Shown: positions 29,124-38,258, counted from the stretch's first letter. The stretch is DNA of 64,000 nucleotides from Trichomonas vaginalis G3 (GCF_026262505.1 NC_067207.1:28984082-29048081); one strand, 5' to 3'. Notes: generated by a model not told the origin, from the sequence alone. Numbers and translations are program-made.

Positions 29124-29339
29124 TCAATATTTATTTGTGAGAGTCTGTTTCTTTTTTGAGATACTAGCCGTTCCATTTTTATGAAAAGTGACTTTGTAGT
29201 TAGGGTTTGTATTTCCAGACCTGGCACTTTCTATTATTGAATTTTTCTCTTCATCTGTAAGTTCTTTGACAGGTTTTGACAATGGTTCTGAACTTTTTGT
29301 TTGTGGTGTCAAATCTACCGTTTCAACTTCTTCGGTCAT
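29124..29339 (-). CDS. Small acidic protein, 71 aa
   Basis: MTEEVETVDLTPQTKSSEPL then TDEEKNSIIESARSGNTNPN and a basic end (SISKKKQTLTNKY). The leader TTTTTTACTGAGATGAAATG is nearly identical to that of the next gene at 29511, so the two share a promoter type. No domain recognised. Confidence 0.4.
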   Translation of the reverse strand: MTEEVETVDLTPQTKSSEPLSKPVKELTDEEKNSIIESARSGNTNPNYKVTFHKNGTASISKKKQTLTNKY

Positions 29340-29358
29340 TTCATCTCAGTAAAAAATT

Positions 29359-29511
29359 TTAGTTTGGTTTGTTTTCAACTGGTTGTTGAGGTTTTTTAAG
29401 TCGGTCTAAAACTTCCTGAGGTATAGGAAGAACTTGACAAACACGTTGTGTAACTGCTGGAAGCCGACAAATCCATCTTGAACCCATTTGTCTCAATGCT
29501 GTATTGTTCAT
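29359..29511 (-). CDS. Small basic protein, 50 aa
   Basis: MNNTALRQMGSRWICRLPAV followed by TQRVCQVLPIPQEVLDRLKK and a Pro/Gln tail. Intact; leader TTTTTTACTGAGATGAAATG. Two Cys. No domain recognised; part of the run of small minus-strand genes of P1b. Confidence 0.45.
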   Translation of the reverse strand: MNNTALRQMGSRWICRLPAVTQRVCQVLPIPQEVLDRLKKPQQPVENKPN

Positions 29512-29532
29512 TTCATCTCAGTAAAAAATTTA

Positions 29533-29956
29533 CATTCCCCAAGTTTGAGGTGGTTGAGGTTGGTTATTGTTTACCCACTGTTGTGCATGGTTATATCCTC
29601 TGTTAAAGAATCTTTCACCTTGGTCCATATAGTGTCCTGCTTGGTTATAGTAGTCATTTGCTTTGTTTATAGTAGTTTCCTGCTTGTCTTCCTACATTGT
29701 CCATCCATCCTTGAACTTTTCCTCTTGTTTCAGGATTTGGAATAAGATTTGCTGCATCTCGTGCTACATCCCAACCTTTCTGTACAGTTTGTAATAGGTT
29801 GTGCTTCTCTTTAAGTATACCTAATGTACTCAAAATCTTCCTTCCAACTCCAAATACACCTCTGGCTATTGTTCCCACTGCTGGCAAAAATCTAGAAACT
29901 CCTGCTAATGCGCCCAAATAAACCCATTTCTTATGGGTTAAAAATGACGATTCCAA
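29533..29956 (-). pseudogene. Amphipathic/hydrophobic P1b protein, broken
   Basis: Gly/Ala/Val-rich N-terminal region (YLGALAGVSRFLPAVGTIA, RGVFGVGRKILSTLGIL) followed by a helical part (LLQTVQKGWDVARDAANLIP) and a Gln/Asn/Pro-rich end (YNHAQQWVNNNQPQPPQTWG). It resembles membrane-active virion proteins of the Polinton/adenovirus kind and the P2 protein at 58245-58479. Its start overlaps that of the integrase on the other strand. Confidence 0.4.
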
Positions 29957-30924
29957 ACAAGGACCCCTATGTTTCTAAGGCAACAAAGAAAGCACTCATG
30001 ATAAAAATCTTTAGTTCAACACCAAATGCTTGGTTTATGGATATCTTGGAAAACATTCCGAGGTATAGAGAAGATGGACCACCATACTGGCTAATATTTG
30101 TTGGTCAAAACACAAGATACTGTGAAGCCATACCATTACAGTCCAAAAATATTTTAGATATCTTAGCAGCTTTGACAATATTCGTTGACAAATACCATCC
30201 AACAAAACTGACATCTGACTGTGAAAGTTCTTTCAAATCAGACGATATTAAAAACTATCTGCGTTCAAAAAATGTAAACCAATATTTCATTGTCGACCAA
30301 AACCATTCTGCTCTTGGTGTCATTGACGGTTGTATAAAAATGTTAAGAGACTTAAACCAACCACAAGGTGGTGAAGCAAATGAAATGTCATATGACGACA
30401 AGTATAGACACTTCTCCATGGCAAAGATGAGACAAGTTTTAAATATTTACAATAACCGTAAACAAAAAGGTTTGGGAAACCACTCCCCCGAAGAAATGAA
30501 AAACAACCCCGACTTAGAGAAAGACTATATATTTAATAGTTTAGTCAAAAGAGACAAACAAGAAAGAATGCCGGACTTCAAACTTCAGAAAGGTGACAAA
30601 GTAAAAATAGAAATACCTAAACGCGACCCATATGAAAATACTATTGACTATGACAACAATGGGAACCCGACAGGTACTCACGTTCGTGTTCGTAAAAATA
30701 GAAGAAAGTATACAAGAGAATATTATGAAGTTTTAGGCAAACATGGCAAAATGTACACACTGCAAGCAGAAGATAAAACTACTATTGTCAGACCTCGTTT
30801 CAAACTTGTCAAAGTTCAAGGTGGTATACTTTCAAAGACAGTTCCTAACAAATATAAGACAACTCCAGACGAATATGCTAAAGAAGTTGAAAATGACGAC
30901 TCAGCATTTCTATACCATGCGTAA
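29908..30924 (+). pseudogene. Polinton integrase (rve/DDE family)
   Basis: A long open stretch covering the rve core: AWFMDILENIPRYREDGPPY, LTSDCESSFKSDDIKNYLRS and ALGVIDGCIKMLRDLNQP. Then comes HSPEEMKNNPDLEKDYI and a C-terminal SH3/chromo-like domain (DKVKIEIPKRDPYEN, REYYEVLGKHGKMYTLQAED). The N-terminal helical leader seen at 3321-3506 is missing or degraded. It faces the fibre gene tail to tail, and the two run into each other at about 30816-30925. Confidence 0.75.
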
Positions 30925-32308
30925 ACTGTCATGTAAGGTGGCATGTAGTCTTTACTTTGTCCCGTTGTTTGTGTATATCCTGAAACGCGATGTATATGGT
31001 TTCCTCCTCCCTCAGTGTTACTCCAGTAACAATTTATAGCAAACTTAACGTTGTCTTTAACATCATATCCTTTACCTTTTGTCATTGCTGACCAATCCCA
31101 ATATCTATGCTTATGCCAACCTGCTTGAGATGTACTTAAATCTATGTAGTGACTGTGTGCAGGTAAATTTTCACCTGAAATCGTTTTACTTCCACCTGTT
31201 TCCTTTGAAGAGTTTGCACAATACAAAAACCTGTCGACTATTTGAGTCCAAGTTCCAAAACCAAGTACTACTTCTGGTCTGGTAGAGTTCATTGAAACAT
31301 AAATAGAGCCAACCGGGTAAATAAGATTCGGCAAAATTTGTTTAAGCACATTGAGTTCCTGTCTTAGATGCATAATACTATTGTCATTAGATGTCAAAGT
31401 ATCTACAAGACTTGTTGCCGGTGGCATTGTTGGAGCTTTACTTGGCAAGGTTGTGTTTAGTGTAATATCATCTGCTGTAAAAGTTGTAAAACTTGTATGT
31501 GTATGAGTCTTATTTGCTTTCTTCTCTAACTCATCGTTAACATATGTTTTATCCGCTTTAAGGTCTAAACTTCCTGAAACCCATCCTGTATCAGCTTTAG
31601 TTTTTAAAATCTTTGATGTCCGTTCATGGTACCATTCAACCATTTCTTTAATTTCTTCATCTTTTTCATCAACGTAAACCAAATTTGCCTTCTTATTTAA
31701 TTCACTAGCCACACATTCTAACTCATCGTTAACATATGTTTTATCTGCTTTCTTTTCAAGGCTAACGTTTAAGTTTGTAATGTCAGATATAGAATGTGTA
31801 TGTCCAACGTCACTTTTCCTGTTTAAGGTCTCTTGTAAGTTTGTAATATCAGATATAGAATGTATATGAGTCTTTTTAGAATATTCTTTGTCAGCTCTTG
31901 TCACTTCACTTGACATTTTATTGTCAACATATGTTTTGTCCGCTAGTTCAGGATGAGTATGTTCTTTCGTTGCATATGTTGCATCTGCTCTGTCATGTTC
32001 TTCTTGAACTTTTTCAATGACATATTCTTTGTCAGCTTTGTTGTCAAATCTGCTTTCAAAAGAAGTTCAGATATAGGTTTCTCGTTTAAAGTTCCTTTTG
32101 TTGGATTTATACAAACAGTATGGTTCTTATTGTCTTGAAACAGAAACTCATCTGTCATTGGGTTTAATGTCAGTTTTAAGTTTCCTTCTTTCAATGACTC
32201 AGATATCTTAGAATAGTTTGAAAAGTTTGTTGTGTTCTTATTTAGAGCTTGCACAATGAGTTGTCGGTTGTGTTGTATTTCTCTCATAGACGCTGTTTCA
32301 TTTGACAT
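30816..32308 (-). pseudogene. Fibre protein with phage tail-collar domain, broken
   Basis: N-terminal helical region (MSNETASMREIQHNRQLIVQ), then a shaft of repeats (KADKTYVNDELEKKA and GHTHSISDITNL types, coiled-coil-like). The C-terminal collar domain has YPVGSIYVSMNSTRPEVVLG, TGGSKTISGENLPAHSHYID, GGGNHIHRVSGYTQTTGQ and YMPPYMTVYAWYR, the hallmark of bacteriophage receptor-binding tail proteins. The gene's real 3' end is probably near 30925, since beyond it the frame is antisense to the integrase. Bidirectional promoter with 32327. Broken. Confidence 0.75.
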
Positions 32309-32326
32309 TTTTATTCTAGATAAAAT

Positions 32327-33175
32327 ATGCTTCCAATAGAAAAAGAAACTTCTAGAGTTGCTACAACTAAACCATTAGATGAACTTTTTACGAATGTCGG
32401 TCAAAAGTTTGAGACAGAGACCGTAAAGCATGAAGGCTATCGTTTTGACTACCCCTTAAGATGGTTAAGAGACCCATCCGTCACAAAAGCTATTGGCTTT
32501 CGTAGAATGAAGTTCATTTCAGAAGCCATACATGGTTTCCCATTTACGGTCGGTTTTGTAGTTCGATACTATAACAAAGAAAAACGTACGTATGAGAAAT
32601 TTGAACAGGGAAAACTTTTACAAGTTAGTTTGCTTGTAAACTTAGAAACAACTCTTCAAGCTTTTCAAGAAAAAATAAACGATATCTATATCGAATATGC
32701 AAACCAGTTTAACATTGACGAAGGAGAGTACCATCTCGATATTATATATGACAGGAAAAATGCAACTGTTAAAATCAATAGAATAGAAGACCTTGGAGAA
32801 AACGTTTATATTTCTACAAAATATAACAACTTGGCATGGTATAGGTTTATGAGGATGTTAAATCAGCCTGCAGAATATCCAGTACACCCGGACTTTTATG
32901 AAGTCGAAAACCCTAATGGAACATATGAAAATGTTTTCGACTCAGATGCTATTATAGTTCATGCTTCATTTTCTGGTGCACAAAACTCTTTTTTATGCTT
33001 GGCAAATGACTTTTACGAAAAACCTACAAAGCTATATGAACCACCGAGTGGAAGTATTTCAGACTTTCAAGTATGGTTTACAACAGATGGAAGAAAGAGA
33101 ATAGTTCCATTATACCATGCGTTTTACTTAGAACTTAGTTTCATATACAACTACTATCGAACGGTAAAAATATAA
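32327..33175 (+). CDS. YP-family virion protein, 282 aa
   Basis: Intact representative of the family. Residues ~40-60: GYRFDYPLRWLRDPSVTKAI. Middle: beta strands and a helix (LETTLQAFQEKINDIYIEYA). C-terminal jelly-roll-like block: HASFSGAQNSFLCLANDFYE, SISDFQVWFTTDGRKRIVPL, FYLELSFIYNY. The ending recalls minor-capsid C-termini in Polintons. The members at 9490, 25625 and 53337 place it in all three elements. A structural role is inferred. Confidence 0.55.
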   Translation: MLPIEKETSRVATTKPLDELFTNVGQKFETETVKHEGYRFDYPLRWLRDPSVTKAIGFRRMKFISEAIHGFPFTVGFVVRYYNKEKRTYEKFEQGKLLQVSLLVNLETTLQAFQEKINDIYIEYANQFNIDEGEYHLDIIYDRKNATVKINRIEDLGENVYISTKYNNLAWYRFMRMLNQPAEYPVHPDFYEVENPNGTYENVFDSDAIIVHASFSGAQNSFLCLANDFYEKPTKLYEPPSGSISDFQVWFTTDGRKRIVPLYHAFYLELSFIYNYYRTVKI

Positions 33176-33179
33176 TTTT

Positions 33180-33422
33180 TTAATACGGTTGAGGTGTTGG
33201 ATTTGGTTGCCAACTAGACTGTGGTGCAGGTTCAGGCTGTTGTATAACAGGAGCTTGTTCTTCTGGTTCAGGGTCTTTAGGTATAATACCAACGAACTGA
33301 CCTACTCTTTTACCAATATTTTTGACTCCGTTCCAAATTCCTCTTCCTACGGTTTTTATTCCATTCCATATACCTCTTCCAACTCTTCTGAAGAAGTTTC
33401 CAATACTACTGAAGAAACCCAT
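33180..33422 (-). CDS. Amphipathic basic protein with GRGIWNG repeats, 80 aa
   Basis: MGFFSSIGNFFRRVGRGIWN followed by a repeated GRGIWNG(I/V)K(T/N) unit, then a Pro/Gln/Glu-rich tail (EPEEQAPVIQQPEPAPQSS). The N-terminal half forms an amphipathic helix with Trp and Arg/Lys, like membrane-lytic virion proteins (adenovirus protein VI is a functional analogue, not a proven homologue). Intact; leader TTTTTACATATAGTAAAATG. Confidence 0.5.
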   Translation of the reverse strand: MGFFSSIGNFFRRVGRGIWNGIKTVGRGIWNGVKNIGKRVGQFVGIIPKDPEPEEQAPVIQQPEPAPQSSWQPNPTPQPY

Positions 33423-33440
33423 TTTACTATATGTAAAAAT

Positions 33441-33803
33441 CTAATGTCCGCCTAGTCTCTTACGTTTCCTGTTGAGTTCCATAGCATTCTTTAACTGGAG
33501 CTCATACATTCTGTTTCTCCTCTGGTAGAAAACATATTCTGGGTCAACTCCTGTGTTCGCGTCATCTGCATAAAGTTGTTTATATCCCACTTCAGGGTTT
33601 GTATAAAACTCTTTCCATCTCATATTTGCATACCATGGTGGCAAACCTAACGCAGCGTCATTTGACATGGCAGTTTGCATTTGTACATCTGTTGGCACTT
33701 GACCATAGTTTGCCATTGCAGTTTGTATTCTAACTTCATTTGAAATATTCTCTGGGTTTGGTTGTCCAGGTTGCTGTGCATTCGCTAAGTTCTGTGCGTC
33801 CAT
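33441..33803 (-). CDS. Uncharacterised P1b protein, 120 aa
   Basis: MDAQNLANAQQPGQPNPENI; two near-copies of VRIQTAMANYG/VQMQTAMSNDA; then PPWYANMRWKEFYTNPEVGY and a basic end (AMELNRKRKRLGGH). The C-terminal basic stretch and repeated Q-x-A-M motifs are the only landmarks. Intact; leader TTTTTATCTAATATTAAATG. Confidence 0.5.
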   Translation of the reverse strand: MDAQNLANAQQPGQPNPENISNEVRIQTAMANYGQVPTDVQMQTAMSNDAALGLPPWYANMRWKEFYTNPEVGYKQLYADDANTGVDPEYVFYQRRNRMYELQLKNAMELNRKRKRLGGH

Positions 33804-33826
33804 TTAATATTAGATAAAAATATCTC

Positions 33827-33958
33827 TTACGAGTACATATACTGAACATTTGCAGACATTGGTTCATCTTCATATTCTCTGTACTTTTCTGCCACGTCAA
33901 ATAAGTAAATGACACAATGGAAAAAACCTAAAACAAGTAGTCCTATTTCAAACCACAT
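33827..33958 (-). CDS. Single-span membrane protein, 43 aa
   Basis: MWFEIGLLVLGFFHCVIYLF is a clear hydrophobic helix at the N-terminus, followed by a charged tail (DVAEKYREYEDEPMSANVQY). Its first codons overlap the end of the methyltransferase gene by 16 bp on the same strand. Small virion-membrane or lysis-type proteins of this shape occur in Polinton relatives. The function is a guess; the reading frame is intact. Confidence 0.5.
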   Translation of the reverse strand: MWFEIGLLVLGFFHCVIYLFDVAEKYREYEDEPMSANVQYMYS

Positions 33959-34761
33959 TTACTTACTAGTAAAATTTCTTTGTTATGACACTTTCTCCGG
34001 TTTATAGGACCTCTCTCATATTCTATCTTGTCATATCTAAACTCATAGTCATGTATGTCCTCTAACCATCTCATAACGGTTTCCAAACCACTTTTATCGG
34101 ATGTAAAGTAAAAGCATGGATGGTTATGTAAAACGTCTAAAGTTTCTAAAGAGTCTCTCAAAGTCCAGTCTACTTGGTATTGAAAATCCCATGTGTTATA
34201 GAACGGCGGGTCTACTATAAAGAAAACATTTTCCTTGTCTTTATATTTTTCATACAACTCTGTCCAATGACATCTCACAAACTCTATACCCTCAATATAT
34301 TTTTCTATGTCCTCTTTGAAAACATTTGTATAGTTAAGATATAAAACTTTTGACATAAGTGTTTCAATGTCATGAACTCTTATAGAACCACTATATAATA
34401 GTCTAGCAGATATACTATCCCAGTCAATATATTCTGCTTTTTTCAAAACCTCTCTCACAATATTTTTCTTATCTAATGGTATACGTTCCATCTTACCTAT
34501 AGGTATCTTTTCTTTTAACTCACTCAATATTTTGTTAGTGTCTGGTATATGTTTGAGACGGTTCATATAGTTGTCGAAGTCATTGCATATAATCTTTGAG
34601 TCAGGAAATATTGTATGGCACAAATGGGATATATAGAAACTTCCACCGAACAAATCTACAAATGTTAGACCATTCGGTAGTTTCTTAAGTTCTCTCAATA
34701 GAATATCTTTACATCTACTCTTATTTCCAAAGAAGGGTAACGGTGGTTTTGTAAAATTCAT
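33943..34761 (-). CDS. Dam-like DNA adenine N6-methyltransferase, 272 aa
   Basis: D12-class methyltransferase. N-terminal PPLPFFGNKSRCKDILLREL (the F-x-G-x-K-x-R motif that starts SAM binding), LTFVDLFGGSFYISHLC (motif I, D-x-F-x-G), and NVFFIVDPPFYNTWDFQY (motif IV, the DPP(Y/F) catalytic loop). Length is normal for the Dam family. Start at MNFTKP (34759-34761) after TTTTTATTATTGTATATAAAATG. It would methylate adenine in element or host DNA. It lies nearest the right end of P1b and appears intact. Adenine methylation is known in trichomonads. Confidence 0.85.
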   Translation of the reverse strand: MNFTKPPLPFFGNKSRCKDILLRELKKLPNGLTFVDLFGGSFYISHLCHTIFPDSKIICNDFDNYMNRLKHIPDTNKILSELKEKIPIGKMERIPLDKKNIVREVLKKAEYIDWDSISARLLYSGSIRVHDIETLMSKVLYLNYTNVFKEDIEKYIEGIEFVRCHWTELYEKYKDKENVFFIVDPPFYNTWDFQYQVDWTLRDSLETLDVLHNHPCFYFTSDKSGLETVMRWLEDIHDYEFRYDKIEYERGPINRRKCHNKEILLVSKCGLK

Positions 34762-34899
34762 TTTATATACAATAATAAAAATGTTTTTACCTGAAAAGTG
34801 ACAGAAAAGGCTTCTCAAAGTATACTTCCTTGGAACGCCCGTAACTTTTCCTGTAGCGACGATAGACCCTTACTTGTCCGGACAAAGTTGTACTATTTT

Positions 34900-35070
34900 G
34901 AGTGCTCTACTAAAAAGTCAACGACGACGACTCTCAAAAATTTTTATGGGCTAGAAGGGGCGCAGCCCCTGGGAAGCCCCCTATACCCAAAAAAACTTCA
35001 TTTTATACTTCATTTATACTAAACATCTTCGGGGCTAGAGGGCACGTAGTGCCTGGAGGCCCCACTACCT
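34900..35070. repeat. GC-rich palindromes at the presumed right end of P1b
   Basis: Two related palindromic blocks, GGGGCGCAGCCCC with a GGGAAGCCCC tail (about 34958-34980) and GGGCACGTAGTGCC with a GGAGGCCCC tail (about 35040-35063), each preceded by GGGCTAGA. The last one ends CCCACTACCT at 35070, the likely element terminus. Confidence 0.45.
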
Positions 35071-35893
35071 TTTTTTTTTTTTGAATATTATATAAAAAGG
35101 TCTCTTTAATATCTATATTTCATATTTTTATCGATTTTTAAAGTTTTTGCGAAAAGTATTCAATTATTGTTGCTATTTGGTCGGGTAAATGTCAGATTTG
35201 CGACATTTTCTGATATGATATTCAGATTCTACGTTGATAATAATACTTATAGAACCCTCTTGCTATTGTGTCAAAATTGCGAAACCGATAGCAAAAATAT
35301 CTCGCAATATCAAAATTGAGATATTGAGTGAATTATGCATTATAGAGATTAAAAATCTGATTTGTGAAAACATCTCATCAGTTTCTAGCTAATTCAAAAA
35401 TCTTTACTATCTTATTCGATTAAAATGAAAAGGGAATAGTTTCATTATGCTTTAAATGACAGCCTTATAATATAATCATAGTTTTCGCTCAATATGCAGC
35501 ATTTTTTTTTCGAAATCTATGGTCAATGTCCTAAATACTGATTGCTTTGCATTCATATCTCTTACATTTTCTATACCCACATCACTATTCATTGCTATTC
35601 CTATCTTTTTCATTTTTGTTTGTTTCTCATAATTTCTCAAAAAACATGATAACTTGATATTTGTAAATATCATACTTTATAACGTAAATAAGAACTTGAC
35701 CTATTAAGAAAAGCAGTAATGAAAAGAAAATCTGAAATTCATAAAAATTACAAGTTTCTGATGACAATTAGCTTAATTAAACCAGGTACAAGATTATATA
35801 ATTGTATTTTCTATCCAATTATCCATATAATATCTTATCCAGAAAAAATAACTTGATCAATACCAAATGATTTTTTAACTAGTAAATATGTAG
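35071..35893. other. AT-rich stretch without recognised gene
   Basis: Follows a T-run after the presumed P1b end. Very AT-rich, with only short frames; I see no gene, RNA or clear repeat here. Confidence 0.5.
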
Positions 35894-36484
35894 TAAACAG
35901 AAATTCATCAAAAGTGACACCTCAGAAAAGCTAAAATATTGAATTTTTGGAACTTTTGATAGAGCACGTTTTTAAATATTAATTAAAGTAAATGTATATT
36001 TTGTAAAGATTCTTTTTAATAAAAAAATAAAATTTTGAAGAAGAACACAAAATCTTCTGAAAAATAATATCACATAAACTCATATTATTTTCTAATATAT
36101 AACTATTTTATATAAAAATCCAATTCAATGATCTTAAAAGCAAAAATTGATATTTCATATGGTTTTATGATAGATAAGCATTATATTCCCACTCATTATA
36201 TTCGTAAATTTTGAGGTTTATCCTTCGCTTTTAAGATCATTGAATTGGATTTTTATATAAAATAGTTATATATTAGAAAATAATATGAGTTTATGTGATA
36301 TTATTTTTCAGAAGATTTCATTCTATATGCCTATGAAAAGTACTCTCAAAACTAACTTTTCCCTAATTATAATTAAATCTAGAATATTGTATTATGCTTA
36401 GTATTATTTCATTTTTCTCATTCAATTTAGAATTTACAAATGTCAAAAAATTGAGAGCTGTCACTTTTGATGAATTTCTGTTTA
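35894..36484. mobile_element. 591-bp MITE with AAAAGTGACA-type ends and a large inverted repeat
   Basis: Perfect 26-bp terminal inverted repeats (35894-35919 and 36459-36484; core GAAATTCATCAAAAGTGACA). No coding capacity. The interior is dominated by the inverted repeat at 36051-36317. No clean target duplication seen. The subterminal AAAAGTGACA links it to elements X, H1 and H2. Confidence 0.75.
36051..36317. repeat. Perfect 91-bp inverted repeat with 85-nt loop
   Basis: Arms 36051-36141 and 36227-36317 are exact complements by my reading. Transcribed, it would give a 91-bp double-stranded hairpin. It lies inside the MITE at 35894-36484. Confidence 0.9.
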
Positions 36485-36780
36485 TTACAAATAAAGTATT
36501 TTCTTTACACACACATTGTATATCATAGTTTTTTTTTTTGTTTCGCAAAACATCCAAAAACAAATATGCTATAAAAGTGACAATTTTAGCAAAACGAAAC
36601 CCTTATTATAATTTTGGAAAATACTAATCACAGTATCCTTTCACAAAGTACAAAATAAAATTAAAAACACGTTGGATAATTTCTTATTGTTTTATTTTTT
36701 ACGGAAAATTCTTTTTAATTTATTTAACTTATGTCCATATTTAATGAAAAACAATTAATCAATAATGCGAAATTTTCATA

Positions 36781-36790
36781 GTAATTCAGT
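36781..36790. repeat. 10-bp target-site duplication of element X copy 1
   Basis: GTAATTCAGT, repeated exactly at 37571-37580, directly outside the element ends. Confidence 0.8.
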
Positions 36791-37570
36791 GAGTAGGGGT
36801 AATTTTAGCTAAAAGTGACACACCCGTGAAGGGTGTGATTACCGATCGGTAATTTCGACAGTTTAGAATTTAAAATTTTTTATGGAACTGTTGCGAGTTT
36901 CATAAAGAATTTAAGGAATATAAGCAAAGATTTGAATCAAAATCTTAGACCCAAGCCGCTCGATTCGCTCGCGGCTTCCGCGAATTACAGATCAGCAAAG
37001 ATTTGAATCAAAATCTTCGAACTAAGCCGATCGCTTCGCTCGCGGCTTTCTTTATTATTTTAAATTTGCATATTTCCATCAAAAGTTCATAAGGTAAAAA
37101 ATTTCGTTTATTTTTACTAAGAAAAAAAGGTTTTTGATAATAAATTTATTTTATTTCGAAAAAGTAGCAATAATCGTAAAAGGGTATTGATAGGCTTGCT
37201 AAAGTAACTAATTTTAGCTGTCAAATACTTTTGTATTTTGAAGTAAATTAGTATAAATTTGTTTTTACTTTTATTTCGAAAAAGTAGCAATAATCGTAAA
37301 AGGGTATTGATAGGCTTGCTAAAGTAACTAATTTTAGCTGTCAAATACTTTTGTATTTTGAAGTAAATTAGTATAAATTTGATATTATTTTAACTCCCTT
37401 TGAAAACCTCAATTTTCCATACAGAGGGAACGGGAATAGCATCCAATATTCCCTGAGAATGGTTGCGCATTCTCAGTTCCCTCTATATTTCGAACGAAGC
37501 TCTCATCGGTCTTTTTTTTAATACTAAACGTTTTTTTTTCTGTCACTTTTAGCTAAAATATGGGTTTGCC
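36791..37570. mobile_element. Element X copy 1, MULE-like non-autonomous element (uninterrupted)
   Basis: A 780-bp element flanked by a 10-bp target duplication GTAATTCAGT (36781-36790 and 37571-37580). Ends share the inverted ATTTTAGCTAAAAGTGACA. A 9-10-bp duplication is typical of Mutator-like transposons, which are known in trichomonads. Contents: hairpin CACACCCGTGAAGGGTGTG; two GC-rich GCTCG(A/C)TTCGCTCGCGGC hairpins; the doubled AGCAAAGATTTGAATCAAAA; two 120-bp tandem units (37151-37390); and a nested fold at ~37430-37490 (outer stem GAGGGAAC/GTTCCCTC around two smaller stems). No coding capacity. Confidence 0.8.
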
Positions 37571-37580
37571 GTAATTCAGT

Positions 37581-37961
37581 CAATTTCGACGTAGACACAA
37601 TAACAAAAATACTAAACTATCTTCTCATAATGAAGGTTTTTGGTGCAACGTGTTTAATACTTTTTCAATGGCATCATAAAAACTACTCATGTCTCAAATT
37701 AATGAGCTCATTTTTATTGCTACAGCTCATCAATTATTCTCTATTATATATATATTTAATTATAAGTATAAAATTACATGACCATTTCAGTCTCTCAAAT
37801 TATAAAAATGATTTAGAATCATACATTATTGAAGCATTAACTCTTAATCATATTCTTGTATAAAAAAGATTTATGTAGATCATATCCAATTGAAAACAAC
37901 TATTTTCGGTTAATATCACAAAATTGAGTTCGATAGGTTTGAGAATGTTATCGACATCGGT
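37581..37961. other. Spacer before the PLAC8 gene
   Basis: AT-rich, with only low-complexity frames. I see no gene; the core promoter of the next gene sits at its end. Confidence 0.5.
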
Positions 37962-37966
37962 TCATT
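37962..37966 (+). promoter_or_regulatory. Trichomonad-type initiator (TCATT)
   Basis: TCATT fits the trichomonad initiator consensus TCA-Y-(T/A); its A at 37964 is 10 nt before the ATG at 37974. The spacing matches that of the gene at 62566. Confidence 0.6.
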
Positions 37967-37973
37967 CCTAAAC

Positions 37974-38258
37974 ATGTACGACTACGAGGGTGGTTTGTTT
38001 GGATGCTTCAAGGATATCACAGGATGCTTATTCTCAATGTGTTGCGCCCCATGCTCAAATGGTGAGAACTGGGCCAAGGTTCGTGATGAAGAATGCACAT
38101 GGTGCCATGTTTGCATGGTTGTCCATCCTTACTGGGTTCGCAAGTCCGTCCTCAAAAAGAGAGGCGAGAGCGGCAGCAATGTTGCTGACTGCCTCATTAC
38201 TACATTCTGCGCAGAATGCGTTATTTGCCAGGATCGCCGTGAACTTATTTCCAGCTAA
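37974..38258 (+). CDS. PLAC8/cornifelin-family Cys-rich protein, 94 aa (host)
   Basis: MYDYEGGLFGCFKDITGCLF, then MCCAPCSNGENWAKV (the CC-x-P-C motif), a Cys pair with an aromatic stretch (ECTWCHVCMVVHPYWVRKSV), and CLITTFCAECVICQDRREL (the C-terminal C-x-x-C-x-x-x-Q-x-x-R-E-L signature). This is the full PLAC8 domain, a small Cys-rich, often membrane-associated family linked to cell size and metal handling in plants and animals. Codon use is less AT-biased than in the neighbouring elements, as expected of an expressed host gene. Intact. Confidence 0.8.
   Translation: MYDYEGGLFGCFKDITGCLFSMCCAPCSNGENWAKVRDEECTWCHVCMVVHPYWVRKSVLKKRGESGSNVADCLITTFCAECVICQDRRELISS

Larger units (their letters stand above)
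11791..35070. mobile_element. Polinton/Maverick P1b (nearly complete, left end missing, broken)
   Basis: Holds a full Polinton kit: major capsid, putative minor capsid, CCG protein, SF3 helicase, packaging ATPase, KilA-N trio, PolB, integrase, collar fibre, YP proteins and adenine methyltransferase. The left boundary cuts into the major capsid gene, so no left terminal repeat is seen. The right end is placed at 35070, where a GC-rich stretch ends CCCCACTACCT before a T-run; Polintons end in CT. Without the other end this is tentative. About eight breaks, plus two hairpin-rich DNA elements inserted at 14588-16540 and about 19800-20512. Older than P2 by its nested insertions. Confidence 0.7.

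Noticed and set aside
1-35070. The idea that 1-35070 is one single giant virus-like element
   Set aside because: Integrase, fibre, ATPase, CCG, minor capsid and KilA-N genes each occur twice with different divergence and order, and the capsid gene starts abruptly near 11790; two joined Polintons explain this better.
37630-37863. Plus-strand frame of 77 residues upstream of PLAC8
   Set aside because: AT-driven Leu/Ile/Tyr/Ser composition, no initiator and no similarity that I can see.
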